A stretch of 64,000 nt of DNA, from assembly GCF_024723735.1 (NCBI RefSeq), contig NZ_JANQDU010000002.1, positions 511,001-575,000 of the forward strand, given 5' to 3'. The notes under the pieces were generated by a model. The model saw only the letters and a program-made list of their open reading frames with translations. It made no database searches and was not told the origin of the DNA. Shown piece after piece: positions 10,115-18,556 of this stretch. The stretch is from Frigidibacter sp. ROC022 (GTDB lineage Bacteria; Pseudomonadota; Alphaproteobacteria; Rhodobacterales; Rhodobacteraceae). The translations under genes were made by a program, and so were the position numbers. The stretch's first letter is position 1. Every line of letters starts with the position of its first letter.

Positions 10115-11115
10115 TGGGCCTTCAGTCGGTTGAGGATTTCGGGCGTCGGCTCGGGCAGGACCCGGCGCAGCAGCGCCGCGACCTCTGCCAGGGCCGGGTG
10201 GTCCAGGTCGGATTGCAGATGGCGCCACAGCCGGGGGATCAGGTCGATATACTGCGGCTTGCCGTAGTGCAGCGACAGCCGGGAGAAGACGCCCAGGATG
10301 CGCAGATTGCGTTGGGTCGCGCAGAGCGCCGCCGCCAGCCCGACCTCGTCTTCCGCAAGTCCGGTGCGCCGGATGAAATGCTGCCGCATCCGGGCATCCA
10401 CCTCGGGCGAGACATCGCGGCGCACGTCTTCCAGCAGCGAGACCAGATCATAGACCGGATGGCCGCTGCGGGCGTCCTGGAAGTCCAGCAATCCGACCCG
10501 GGCGAGGCCCTGGCGCTGCGGCAGCCAGATCAGGTTCTCGGCGTGATAGTCGCGCAGGATCACCGTCACGGACCGGGGCGCCATCCGGGCCAGCGCCGCC
10601 GAGAACAGATCGCCGAATTCCGCCCGCGCCGCAGGGGCCGGATCGCCGGTGGCGCCGCGCAGGTACCAGTCGAAGCTCAATTGCGCCAGGGGCACGAGTT
10701 CGGGGCCGTAGGGCTCGATGAACCCGGGCAGCGGGGCCTGCATGAGATCGCCAATCAGATCGACGGCCGGGCCGAAAAGCTCGACCTCCCGCCCCGGCTC
10801 CCGCCGCAGAACCCGGGCGAAGAGATCGTCGCCAAGGTCTTCCAGGATCAGCAGACCGGCCTCGACATCCCGGTCGAGGATGCGCGGCGCGGAATATCCC
10901 AGCCCGACAAGATGTTCGGCCATGGCGATGAAGGGGCGCACATCCTCGCCACGTTCGGGGGCCGCGTCCATCAGAACCGTCGTCACCCCGCCGGGCCCGT
11001 CCAGCAGCCGTTCGTAGCGCCGGTTCGAGGCGTCGCCGGCCAGCTTCTCGCGCCGGGCCCGGCGCCAGTCGCCGGCCGCGAGGAAAGCGTCGATCAGGGC
11101 CGCACGGTCGGTCAT
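10090..11115 (-). CDS. amgK: Anomeric MurNAc/GlcNAc kinase (AmgK-type phosphotransferase)
   Basis: The 341-residue protein has the aminoglycoside-phosphotransferase/choline-kinase fold: KLAGDASNRRYERL at the N-terminus, a catalytic loop RDYHAENLIWLP and the metal-binding segment VGLLDFQDARSGHPVYDLVS. AmgK phosphorylates the anomeric position of recycled MurNAc and GlcNAc and works with MurU. ATG 11115 overlaps the tsaE stop by 4 nt; the frame upstream of it is not supported. In many genomes this gene is mis-annotated as tsaE-associated phosphotransferase because of exactly this neighbourhood. Confidence 0.88.
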   Translation of the reverse strand: MTDRAALIDAFLAAGDWRRARREKLAGDASNRRYERLLDGPGGVTTVLMDAAPERGEDVRPFIAMAEHLVGLGYSAPRILDRDVEAGLLILEDLGDDLFARVLRREPGREVELFGPAVDLIGDLMQAPLPGFIEPYGPELVPLAQLSFDWYLRGATGDPAPAARAEFGDLFSAALARMAPRSVTVILRDYHAENLIWLPQRQGLARVGLLDFQDARSGHPVYDLVSLLEDVRRDVSPEVDARMRQHFIRRTGLAEDEVGLAAALCATQRNLRILGVFSRLSLHYGKPQYIDLIPRLWRHLQSDLDHPALAEVAALLRRVLPEPTPEILNRLKAQCGTVPQP

Positions 11116-11612
11116 GCGCTCCGGCCCCCGGCCATCAGGCGATCCAGCACCGGCTGCCAACGGGGCGCCGAGGCCGAGAGCCGGGCCGTCCGGCCCGTGC
11201 CGGAAGCATCGGGCTCAAGCGAGACAAGCAAGGCGTCGTCCAGCGCCGCCTGCCCCAGCAGTTCGGGCCATTCGATCAGGCAGATGTCCTGCCCCATGGC
11301 GTCGGTCAGCCCGATGTCGTCGAGGTCGCGCAGGTCGCCGAGCCGGTAGAGATCGGCATGCAGGATCGCCCCGGCGGCACAGTCGTAGCGCTGCACCAGC
11401 GTGAAGGTCGGCGAAGGCACGTCTTCCGACCGGCCATCCACCGCCAGCATCGCCTGGATCGCCGCGCGGGCCAGATGGGTCTTGCCGGCCCCGACCTCTC
11501 CGGCCAGCAATACCGTGTCGCCGGGCCGCAGTTCCACGGCCAGCGCCCTGCCGAGCCGGGTCGTGGCTTCGGCGTCGGGAAGGTCAAGGCTGCTGGAACG
11601 GGCCGAAGTCAT
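11112..11612 (-). CDS. tsaE: tRNA threonylcarbamoyladenosine biosynthesis ATPase TsaE
   Basis: TsaE is the P-loop ATPase that supports TsaBD in making t6A at position 37 of ANN-decoding tRNAs. The 166-residue protein has Walker A LLAGEVGAGKTHLARA, the conserved SPTFTLVQRY, the HADLYRL segment and LIEWPELL. Its partner gene tsaD lies at about 24 kb in this same window. It is the second gene of the minus-strand run, 74 nt after the PAS-domain gene and overlapping amgK by 4 nt. Confidence 0.95.
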   Translation of the reverse strand: MTSARSSSLDLPDAEATTRLGRALAVELRPGDTVLLAGEVGAGKTHLARAAIQAMLAVDGRSEDVPSPTFTLVQRYDCAAGAILHADLYRLGDLRDLDDIGLTDAMGQDICLIEWPELLGQAALDDALLVSLEPDASGTGRTARLSASAPRWQPVLDRLMAGGRSA

Positions 11613-11686
11613 GCGACTTCATAGCCCCGCGATTCCGCCGAGAAAAGCCCTTCGGCCGCCGGTCCCGCCCGCCCGGCGCAGGAGCG

Positions 11687-13261
11687 TCACATCCGGCTGA
11701 CGGCGCTCTGGGCGTGATGGCGAAAGGACAGCTGCCGCGCCTCTCCGGTTTCGGTGAAACTGGCCATCAGCGCACCGCCCGGCAGAGGCTGGAACCGGCA
11801 TTCGAGTTGCTGCCCGGTCAGGCGTTCGGCCTGAAACTCCACTGTCTGCGCCAGTGCCTCTCGGTGGTTCGGGTCGGCCAGGCTGCGCCAGGCCGGGGCC
11901 GCCGGGCAATTGGTCCGCCACAGGCGCAGCGCCGCCGGCAACGACATGTCATTGCCGGCCAGTCGCGAGGCGCTGCCCCACATCCGGTCATAGGCCTGGT
12001 TGGAAAAGACCAGTTCACCCTCGTCACCGAAGACCGCAACCGCATGGTCGAGCGTGTCCAGCACCGCCTGCTTGATCTGCAACTCGCTGCGGAACTGGCG
12101 GGTCAGCCGGACCTCGGCGCTGACATCCTGGATCAGAAAGGCAATCGCCCCGTCCGGATGCGGGCGGCCCGACACCTCGAAGACCTGGCCGTCCGCGAGG
12201 GTCCAGGTCTCGGCGAAGGTCCCCTGCTCGGCTTCCGCTTCCAGCGACGAGAGCCGTTGCCGCCAGGACTCATAATTCTTCGGTTCCGGCAGGACGCGCT
12301 GTTCCCGCAGCCGGTCGATGAAGTCCGACAGGCTGGGCCGCCGGCTCAGGAACCCGGCGCCGAGGCCGGTCAGGTCTGTCAAAGCCGGGTTGAACAGCGC
12401 CAGCCGCCGGTTGCGGTCAAAGATCGCCAGGCCGACGGTCAGGGTGGCGAAGGTCTTGGTCAGGGTCTGGACGAATTCGGCGCGGCTGTTCTCGGCCTCG
12501 ACGATGGCATCCACCGGCATCGCGACCCGCAGCACGCCGTCCGGCATCGGGCTGTCGCTGAGATCGTACCAATGCGGCCGTGAGTCATCCGGAAAGGTGA
12601 TCGACTTGCGGCAGGACGCCCCGGCCCCGTCGTGACGGGCCGGAAAGACCGGATGCGGCGGCCAGAGCGGCAGGGCCTGGTCCGGGGCCACGCGGTCCGA
12701 CGCCTCGAGATAGGCCGCATTGGCCCAGACGATCTGGCCGTCGGGCGCTTCCTTCCAGGTCAGGTAGGGGACGTCGCGGGCGATGCCGCGCAGGGTGGCC
12801 AATTCCGCCTCGATCGACTCGAGCGTCATCCGGTCAACCGGAACCGTCGCTTCCTGCCGGACCACGTCCACCAGAGTCAGCCGGGCCAGCCCGCGCCGCC
12901 ATTCGGCCTCGATCCGGGACCGGCCATCGACCGATTCAATCGACAACGCGCCCCGGTCCACCAGCTGCGACATCTGCTCGCCCAGGTTCGGAAACCTCGG
13001 CAACAGGGCCTGCTGCAGGCGTGACCAGGCCGTGCCGCCCCGCCCGGTCAGCGACAAGAGCTGACTGGCCCCGGGCGTTGCGTCGACGAGGGTTTCGTCG
13101 TCGAACAGGAACACCGCCGGAACCTGCTCGGCCGCGAAGATCGACGGCTCCAGGCCCTGCCGCCGTTCCGTCACCAGGGCCAGACCGTAAAGCGTGGCCA
13201 TCGCCATCCCTGTCGCGACGCCGAGCGTCACGCACAGGAGCACCCAATCGATGCCCGTCAT
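11687..13261 (-). CDS. Membrane-anchored PAS-domain protein
   Basis: The 524-residue protein starts MTGIDWVLLCVTLGVATGMA, one N-terminal transmembrane anchor, followed by a long cytoplasmic part. At least two PAS-like modules are readable, with characteristic LAIFDRNRRLALFNPALTDL and HAVAVFGDEGELVFSNQAYDRMW. There is no histidine-kinase, GGDEF or EAL motif, so it is a sensor-like protein without a recognised output. ATG 13261 is chosen because it gives the clean membrane anchor; the longer frame to 13297 adds unrelated residues. It lies between regB and tsaE, 79 nt from regB, and may head the tsaE-amgK-murU-addBA run. Confidence 0.82.
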   Translation of the reverse strand: MTGIDWVLLCVTLGVATGMAMATLYGLALVTERRQGLEPSIFAAEQVPAVFLFDDETLVDATPGASQLLSLTGRGGTAWSRLQQALLPRFPNLGEQMSQLVDRGALSIESVDGRSRIEAEWRRGLARLTLVDVVRQEATVPVDRMTLESIEAELATLRGIARDVPYLTWKEAPDGQIVWANAAYLEASDRVAPDQALPLWPPHPVFPARHDGAGASCRKSITFPDDSRPHWYDLSDSPMPDGVLRVAMPVDAIVEAENSRAEFVQTLTKTFATLTVGLAIFDRNRRLALFNPALTDLTGLGAGFLSRRPSLSDFIDRLREQRVLPEPKNYESWRQRLSSLEAEAEQGTFAETWTLADGQVFEVSGRPHPDGAIAFLIQDVSAEVRLTRQFRSELQIKQAVLDTLDHAVAVFGDEGELVFSNQAYDRMWGSASRLAGNDMSLPAALRLWRTNCPAAPAWRSLADPNHREALAQTVEFQAERLTGQQLECRFQPLPGGALMASFTETGEARQLSFRHHAQSAVSRM

Positions 13262-13340
13262 GTTATCCGCACCCTTCCCGAGGTCCCGATGGATCAACAG
13301 TCCGGGCTGACAGTTAACAAGAGGTTAACGCCGGGACCGG

Positions 13341-14714
13341 TCAGCTTGAAATATGCGGATTGGTTTCAACCTGCGGGCGCAGGCCCGGATCGTGGATCAG
13401 GCCGGCATTGGCGGGCCATTCGACACTGACGAGCGCGCCGCCGAGGCCGCCCTCGGTCGTGCCCGGGTCGTTCATGAAGGTGACATCGGCGCCGGTCCTT
13501 TCCAGCAGGGTCTTGGCTATGAAGAGACCCAGACCCATGCCTTCGTATTCGGGCCGCTGCTCCTCGGCACGTTCCCGGCGCCGCAGCGACGGTTCGCCCA
13601 GATGGCCGATCAGATGCGCCGGATAGCCCGGGCCGTCATCGCAGATCCGCAGGCGCAGCGCGCCACGGGACCAGTCGGACTGGACACAAACCGCGCTGTT
13701 CGCGAAATCGACGGCGTTCTGGATCAGGTTCCGCACGCCGTGGATCAGCTCGGGGCGCCGTTCGATCAGCGGCTGGTCGGCCGGGTCCAGCCCTTCGGCG
13801 ACCGAGAATTCCACCGTCTTGCCGCGGGACAGATGCGGTTCACCCGCCTCGCGCAGAACCTCGATCAGCGGTGCCCGGGCCAGGTAGTTGTCGCGCTTCC
13901 CGGCCCGCCCCATGGAGCGGAGAATGTCGCGGCACCGATCCGCCTGATCGCGGATCAAGCGCGCGTCCTCGGCCAGTTCGGGGCGGTCGGCCAGCTCGTC
14001 GATCATTTCGGCGCTGGCCAGCTTGATCGTCGCCAGCGGGGTTCCCAGCTCGTGCGCCGTTGCGGCGACCACGCCGCCCAGATCGGTCAGCTTCTGCTCG
14101 CGCGCCAATGCCATCTGCGTCGCCAGAAGGGCATCGGACATCAGATGTATCTCGACCGAAACCCGGCGGGCATAAAGCGACACGAAGCCGATGCCGACCA
14201 GGATGGCGATCCAGAAGCCGACCGTCAGCAGCGGATTCTGGTGCAGTTCGACGCCATCCATGGTGCGCAGCGGCAGGTTGAAATTGACGGCCAGCGTGGT
14301 CAGCGCGACGGCGGCCCCGGCGACGATCAGCGTCTGCCGCAACGGCAGGGCGGTGGCCGAAATCGTCACCGGCGCCAGCACCAGAAGCGCAAAAGGATTG
14401 TCCAGCCCGCCGTTCAGCGCCACCAGCGCCATGAGCTGCGTCATGTCGAACAGCAGCATCGTGGTCACCTGCGGCTCGGTCATCCGCATTCCGACCGGAA
14501 AGACCAGGGTCAGCGCCATGTTGACCAGCGCCGACAGGGCGATCAGGGCCACGCAGGCGCCCATCTCGACGTCGATCCCGAGCCGGGTCTGGGCGATCAG
14601 CAGGGCCGTGAGCTGGCCGCCGATCGCGATCCAGCGCACCACGATCAGGGTCCTCAGCCGGACCCAGTCGCCGCGCCGATCCGCGCGAATGGCTTCGGGG
14701 CTGAACCGCTTCAT
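13341..14714 (-). CDS. regB: Redox-responsive sensor histidine kinase RegB/PrrB
   Basis: RegB is the membrane kinase of the global redox two-component system that controls photosynthesis, respiration, nitrogen and carbon fixation genes in Rhodobacterales. The protein is 457 residues from ATG 14714. Six hydrophobic segments span about residues 20-185. The quinone-binding heptad GGLDNPF sits between membrane segments, the H-box is TAHELGTPLATIKL, a Cys lies in DQADRCRDILRSMG (the redox-box type cysteine), then the N-box RNLIQNAVDFAN and G-boxes CDDGPGYP and GMGLGLFIAKTL. It is divergent from senC-regA, the arrangement known for this system. Confidence 0.95.
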   Translation of the reverse strand: MKRFSPEAIRADRRGDWVRLRTLIVVRWIAIGGQLTALLIAQTRLGIDVEMGACVALIALSALVNMALTLVFPVGMRMTEPQVTTMLLFDMTQLMALVALNGGLDNPFALLVLAPVTISATALPLRQTLIVAGAAVALTTLAVNFNLPLRTMDGVELHQNPLLTVGFWIAILVGIGFVSLYARRVSVEIHLMSDALLATQMALAREQKLTDLGGVVAATAHELGTPLATIKLASAEMIDELADRPELAEDARLIRDQADRCRDILRSMGRAGKRDNYLARAPLIEVLREAGEPHLSRGKTVEFSVAEGLDPADQPLIERRPELIHGVRNLIQNAVDFANSAVCVQSDWSRGALRLRICDDGPGYPAHLIGHLGEPSLRRRERAEEQRPEYEGMGLGLFIAKTLLERTGADVTFMNDPGTTEGGLGGALVSVEWPANAGLIHDPGLRPQVETNPHISS

Positions 14715-14796
14715 CTGGTCTCCGATACATGAGGTCGCATTGAATCCGACTGTAGTTTGGCCCACAGAGCGACAGCAATGGCTGATGGAGGTGACT
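14715..14796. promoter_or_regulatory. regB / senC divergent promoter region
   Basis: This 82-bp gap must hold the promoters of both regB (minus) and senC-regA (plus). The senC start has GGAGG at 14787-14791, 5 nt before the ATG. In studied species the cluster is autoregulated by RegA, but no consensus site is clear here by eye. Confidence 0.5.
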
Positions 14797-15420
14797 ATGG
14801 CGATTGATCGGACGGTTGCTTGGGTGGGCGGTGCGGCCCTGGTGACGTTGGTGGCGGCGTCCGTGCTGGTGCTGCGCCCCTGGGTCGATGATCCCTTCTC
14901 CGAATGCCGTGAAGCCTCGGTGGCCGGCGGTCCCGGCACGCTCGGCGGTCCCTTCACCCTGGTCGACGAGACCGGCAAGACCGTGACCGACAAGGATGTC
15001 ATCACGCGGCCTACCCTGCTCTACTTCGGCTACACCTTCTGCCCCGACGTCTGCCCGCTGGACTCTGCCCGCAATGCCGAGGCCGTTGAAATCCTGACCG
15101 AGAGAGGCCGAGACGTCGGCAACGTGATGATCTCCATCGACCCGGAACGGGACACGCCCGAAGTGATGGCGGACTTCACCAGCTATTTCCCCGGCGACTA
15201 CCTGGGGCTGACCGGAACCCCGGAACAGGTGGCGGCGGCGGCCAAGGCCTATCGGGTGCTCTATCAGAAGCAGGATGGCGATCCGGCGGACTATCTGGTG
15301 AGCCATTCGACCTTTACCTACCTGGTCCTGCCCGAGGTCGGTTTCGTCGAATTCTTCAACCGCGACGACACGCCGGAAGAGATGGCGGACCGAATCGGCT
15401 GCTTTATTGACGCCAGTTAG
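14797..15420 (+). CDS. senC: SCO1/SenC family copper chaperone
   Basis: SenC/PrrC is a membrane-tethered Cu chaperone for cytochrome c oxidase assembly, encoded with regA. The 207-residue protein has one N-terminal membrane anchor (VGGAALVTLVAASVLVL) and the copper motif FCPDVCPLD (CxxxC). The distal His is in SHSTFTYLVLP, and the thioredoxin-like fold is shown by LLYFGYTF and ISIDPERDTPEV. ATG 14797 with GGAGG 5 nt upstream is preferred to the longer frame. It is followed by regA after 66 nt and probably cotranscribed. Confidence 0.94.
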   Translation: MAIDRTVAWVGGAALVTLVAASVLVLRPWVDDPFSECREASVAGGPGTLGGPFTLVDETGKTVTDKDVITRPTLLYFGYTFCPDVCPLDSARNAEAVEILTERGRDVGNVMISIDPERDTPEVMADFTSYFPGDYLGLTGTPEQVAAAAKAYRVLYQKQDGDPADYLVSHSTFTYLVLPEVGFVEFFNRDDTPEEMADRIGCFIDAS

Positions 15421-15486
15421 ACAGCGCAGACATTGACCGGCGCGGGCACTCTGCTTAGCCTTGGCGGGCCGAACAGGGGATTTTGC

Positions 15487-16071
15487 ATGACCGACACCTC
15501 AGGACAGCCCGATCCGGCCAAGTCGGACAAGGTTCTGGACCTTGGACCCGACCCGTCGCTGTTGTTGGTCGATGATGATGAACCGTTCCTGCGTCGCCTG
15601 GCCCGCGCGATGGAAAAGCGTGGCTTTGCCGTCGAGGTGGCCAACACGGTCGCCGAGGGCCGGCGGCTGGCGGCGGCGCGCCCGCCCGCCTATGCGGTGG
15701 TGGACCTGCGGCTGGAAGACGGCAACGGGCTGGACGTCGTCGAGGCCCTGCATTCCCACCGGGCCGATTGCCGGGTGGTGGTGTTGACCGGCTATGGCGC
15801 GATTGCCACGGCCGTGGCCGCGGTCAAGATCGGCGCCACCGATTATCTGTCGAAGCCCGCCGATGCCGCCGATGTCACCCGGGCCCTTCTGGCCAAGCCC
15901 GGCGACATGCCGCCGCCGCCCGAGAACCCGATGTCCGCCGATCGGGTGCGGTGGGAGCATATCCAGCGTGTCTATGAGCAATGCGACCGCAATGTCTCGG
16001 AAACCGCGCGCCGGCTGAACATGCACCGCCGGACCCTGCAACGGATTCTCGCCAAGAAAAGCCCGCGCTAG
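15487..16071 (+). CDS. regA: Redox response regulator RegA/PrrA
   Basis: RegA is the DNA-binding partner of RegB. The 194-residue protein from ATG 15487 has a receiver domain (SLLLVDDDEPFLRRLARAME; phospho-acceptor Asp at about residue 73 in AVVDLRLEDGNGL; TGYGAIATAVAAVK; DYLSKPAD). A proline-rich linker (PPPPENP) follows, then a Fis-type helix-turn-helix NVSETARRLNMHRRTLQRIL. The conserved C-terminus is what distinguishes RegA from other receivers. The family is usually about 184 residues; this one has a slightly longer N-terminal leader. Confidence 0.95.
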   Translation: MTDTSGQPDPAKSDKVLDLGPDPSLLLVDDDEPFLRRLARAMEKRGFAVEVANTVAEGRRLAAARPPAYAVVDLRLEDGNGLDVVEALHSHRADCRVVVLTGYGAIATAVAAVKIGATDYLSKPADAADVTRALLAKPGDMPPPPENPMSADRVRWEHIQRVYEQCDRNVSETARRLNMHRRTLQRILAKKSPR

Positions 16072-16079
16072 CACCGCGT

Positions 16080-16973
16080 TCAGCCGCCCGGCTTGACCGC
16101 AGGCGCATCTGCGAAGGTTTCCTTCAGCCAGGCAACGAAGGCCTCCAGCGCCGGTGAGCGGGTGCCGGGCAGCGTGGCGATCCAGAAATTGAAATCGGGC
16201 AGGCCGGGAAAGGGCAGCTCGGTCAGATGTCCCTCGGCCAGCGCCTGGGCGACGATGATGTCGGTGGCGAAGAACAGCCCGTATCCCTGCAGCCCGGCCG
16301 CCACCGCCAGCATCGGCTCGTCCAGCGCGTGGACAACAAGGTCCTTCCGATACAGCCCGGCGGTCGCGAGCCACTGGTCGTCCAGCGTGTCCTTGCTCGA
16401 GAGTATCCAGGGCAGTCTGGAGATGTCCGGATCACGCCCTGCCAGCGCGGGGGTTCCGACCAGAACCACCCGGGTCCGCAGCAGCGGTTCGGCGACCAGC
16501 CCCGGCCAGTCGCCCTGACCCGAGCGGATGGCCACGTCGTAACCGTCCCGCGCCAGATCGACGAGGTCGAAGCCCGGCGTCAGGGTGATCGGGACATCCG
16601 GGTGGGCAGCCCAGAAGTTGCCCAGACGCGGCAGCAGGACCGATTGCGCGAAGGCCGGGGTCGAGGTGACGCGCAGGCCGCGTTCGCGTTCGGCCAGCCG
16701 CGCGTCCTCGACACCCCGGGCGATGGCCCCGAAACCTTCGCTCAGGGCCTGTGTCAGCCGCGCGCCAACCGGGGTCAGCGCCAGGCCGCGGCCCTCGCGG
16801 CGGAACAGCGTCAGGCCAAGCTCGGCCTCCAGTCCGCGCACCTGCTGGGCCACCGCCGCATGGGTGACATTCAGTGCCCGCGCCGCCGCGGAGAAGCCGC
16901 CCAGACGGGCGGCCGCCTCGAAGGCGCGCAGCGAGGAGAGAGAGGGCAGGTGGCGCCAGTCCGGGTCCGTCAT
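16080..16973 (-). CDS. LysR-family transcriptional regulator, GcvA type
   Basis: 297 residues. The N-terminal winged HTH reads LSSLRAFEAAARLGGFSAAA and NVTHAAVAQQVRGLE, typical of the GcvA subgroup. The effector-binding domain follows, with RGLRVTSTPAFAQSVLLPRL and DVAIRSGQGDWPGL. The gene converges with regA, ending 8 nt after it, and is divergent from a small ORF at 17074. The target is unknown: no glycine-cleavage genes are nearby. Confidence 0.9.
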   Translation of the reverse strand: MTDPDWRHLPSLSSLRAFEAAARLGGFSAAARALNVTHAAVAQQVRGLEAELGLTLFRREGRGLALTPVGARLTQALSEGFGAIARGVEDARLAERERGLRVTSTPAFAQSVLLPRLGNFWAAHPDVPITLTPGFDLVDLARDGYDVAIRSGQGDWPGLVAEPLLRTRVVLVGTPALAGRDPDISRLPWILSSKDTLDDQWLATAGLYRKDLVVHALDEPMLAVAAGLQGYGLFFATDIIVAQALAEGHLTELPFPGLPDFNFWIATLPGTRSPALEAFVAWLKETFADAPAVKPGG

Positions 16974-17073
16974 CTGTTAGCCTTGCTTACAGGTTCCGCA
17001 AAATTGCTGATTCCGGTTTCGCCAGTGAAACATGGCATGTTTCTGCGACACCGAAGCGCAGAAAGTCAAAAGT

Positions 17074-17302
17074 GATGTTGTATATCAGCCCCGAAACCGT
17101 CGTCGCGGCTCATGCAGCAAGGATGGGCAGCCGTGCCGATGATCCGGCGCTGCTGCACCGGCAGAGCATCCTCGCCCGGCATCGCGAGATGCGGCGGGCC
17201 CGTTGGCGCTCCCTGTGGCGCAGACTGCGCAGCGCCTTGACGCGAAGGACGGCGCCGTCCTCCGAAGCGCCGGCGGAGCGCTGCGACGGCGGCGCTGCCT
17301 AA
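17074..17302 (+). CDS. Small hypothetical basic protein
   Basis: A 75-residue product (MLYISPETVVAAHAARMGSR at the N-terminus) with an Arg/Trp-rich middle (RHREMRRARWRSLWRRLRS) that could be an amphipathic helix. It is the only plausible plus-strand gene between a minus-strand LysR gene and a minus-strand GNAT gene, whose end it overlaps by 4 nt. No family is recognised with certainty. It could be spurious, since high GC keeps frames open. Confidence 0.4.
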
Positions 17303-17793
17303 AGGTCCAGCCGCTTGCGGACCCGGTCCACCGGTGTTCCGTCCTGCAACGGCACCGCCGCGATCCGGTCGTAATCCACGAAGCCCATGCGGCCGTAATA
17401 GGCCAGGCCCGAGCCGTTGTCGGCACGGATCGTTGCGTCGATGGTCTTGACGCCCGCCGCCCGCGCCGCCGCCCGGGTCGCGGCGAACAGCGCCCGCCCG
17501 ACCCCGATGCCGGTACGGCCGATCCGGGTGAAAGTGGCGATGTAGGCCCAGCCTTCCGGCAGCGGATCGTCCCCTTTCCCGGGCCAGAACAGGCCCTGAA
17601 AACCGACGATCTCGCCATTGTCCTCGGCCACCGTGCAGGCAATTCGGCCGGGTGCCAAGATATAGTGGTGATCCATCGTCGAAATGTCGAAAGGCTCTTC
17701 ATAGGCGGTGCTGCCGCCAAGCTCGATGATCTCGTTCAGCAGCTCTGCCATTTCGGCGGCATCGGCGGGGGTTGCGGGTCGGGTGGTTGGCAT
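17299..17793 (-). CDS. GNAT-family N-acetyltransferase
   Basis: 164 residues with the acetyltransferase fold: N-terminal TRPATPADAAEMAELLNEII, a central strand GEIVGFQGLFWPG, the acetyl-CoA loop RIGRTGIGVGRALFAATRAAA (motif A, Q/RxxGxG/A), and a C-terminal ADNGSGLAYYGRMGFVDYD. The substrate cannot be told from sequence. It is followed on the same strand by nothing close; the HD gene upstream ends 9 nt before its start, so the two are probably cotranscribed. Confidence 0.9.
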   Translation of the reverse strand: MPTTRPATPADAAEMAELLNEIIELGGSTAYEEPFDISTMDHHYILAPGRIACTVAEDNGEIVGFQGLFWPGKGDDPLPEGWAYIATFTRIGRTGIGVGRALFAATRAAARAAGVKTIDATIRADNGSGLAYYGRMGFVDYDRIAAVPLQDGTPVDRVRKRLDL

Positions 17794-17801
17794 CGAGGGC
17801 C

Positions 17802-18392
17802 TCAGAGTTGCGACAGGAGGTCGGAATGACGGGCCAGAAAGGCGTGGCGCACCTCGACCGGCGGCCGCAGGATCAGTTTCAGTCCCCGGATCAGCGCCGG
17901 CGCCGGCTTGCCGAAGATGCGATTGGCTTCGGCTTGCGAGAATCCGGCGAGCTGCGTCGCCTCCAGCCAGGCCGAGACGGTGTCGGCCTTCTTGATTTCG
18001 CGTTTCACCAGTTTCGGGATCGCCGCCGGAAGGCCGAAGCGGATATGCACCGCGGCGGCCAGCCGCTCGTCCAGCGCGCCGTAGCCCGGCCCGACCGACG
18101 CCTTGACCGGCGAGATCATGTCGCCAATGACATATTCCGGCGCGTCATGCAGCAGTGCCGCCATCCGCCACTTGGCCGAAGTCTTCGGGTTCATCCGGCC
18201 ATAGAGCTCCTCGACCAGCAGCGAATGCTCGGCCACCGAATAGGGCCAGTCGCCCTGGGTCTGGCCGTTCCAGCGCGCCACGAAGGCCAGGCCGTGGGCG
18301 ATGTCCTCGATCTCGATATCCACCGGAGTCGGGTCGAGCAGGTCAAGCCTGCGGCCCGACAGCATTCGTTGCCATGCGCGGGGGGGCTTCAT
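17802..18392 (-). CDS. HD-domain hydrolase, YfbR-like
   Basis: 196 residues from ATG 18392. The metal-binding HD signature is spread over [30 protein letters not shown] and later [12 protein letters not shown]. This matches the 5'-deoxyribonucleotidase YfbR / HDDC2-like group that hydrolyses nucleotide monophosphates. A longer frame starts at 18515, but the extra 41 residues are unlike the family and ATG 18392 gives the usual N-terminus ([19 protein letters not shown]). It is divergent from ahcY, with a 164-bp gap. Confidence 0.85.
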   Translation of the reverse strand: MKPPRAWQRMLSGRRLDLLDPTPVDIEIEDIAHGLAFVARWNGQTQGDWPYSVAEHSLLVEELYGRMNPKTSAKWRMAALLHDAPEYVIGDMISPVKASVGPGYGALDERLAAAVHIRFGLPAAIPKLVKREIKKADTVSAWLEATQLAGFSQAEANRIFGKPAPALIRGLKLILRPPVEVRHAFLARHSDLLSQL

Positions 18393-18556
18393 TCCGGGTC
18401 TCTGAACCTTCACTTGGATGTCGTGCCAACCTAGCCACGCCGTTCGGCCGGAGCCATAGAATTCTACGCCGTCACCGGCAATCGTGGCGGCAGCATTGTC
18501 GCGCCCCCCGGCCAATGCTATCTGCGCCCGGAAATAAGGTTCAGGAGACGCCGGAC

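Noticed and set aside
18393-18556. Possible SAM/SAH riboswitch upstream of ahcY
   Set aside because: The gap is large enough, but I could not find the conserved core of any SAM- or SAH-type riboswitch. A covariance-model search (Rfam SAH, SAM-II, SAM-IV/V families) would decide.
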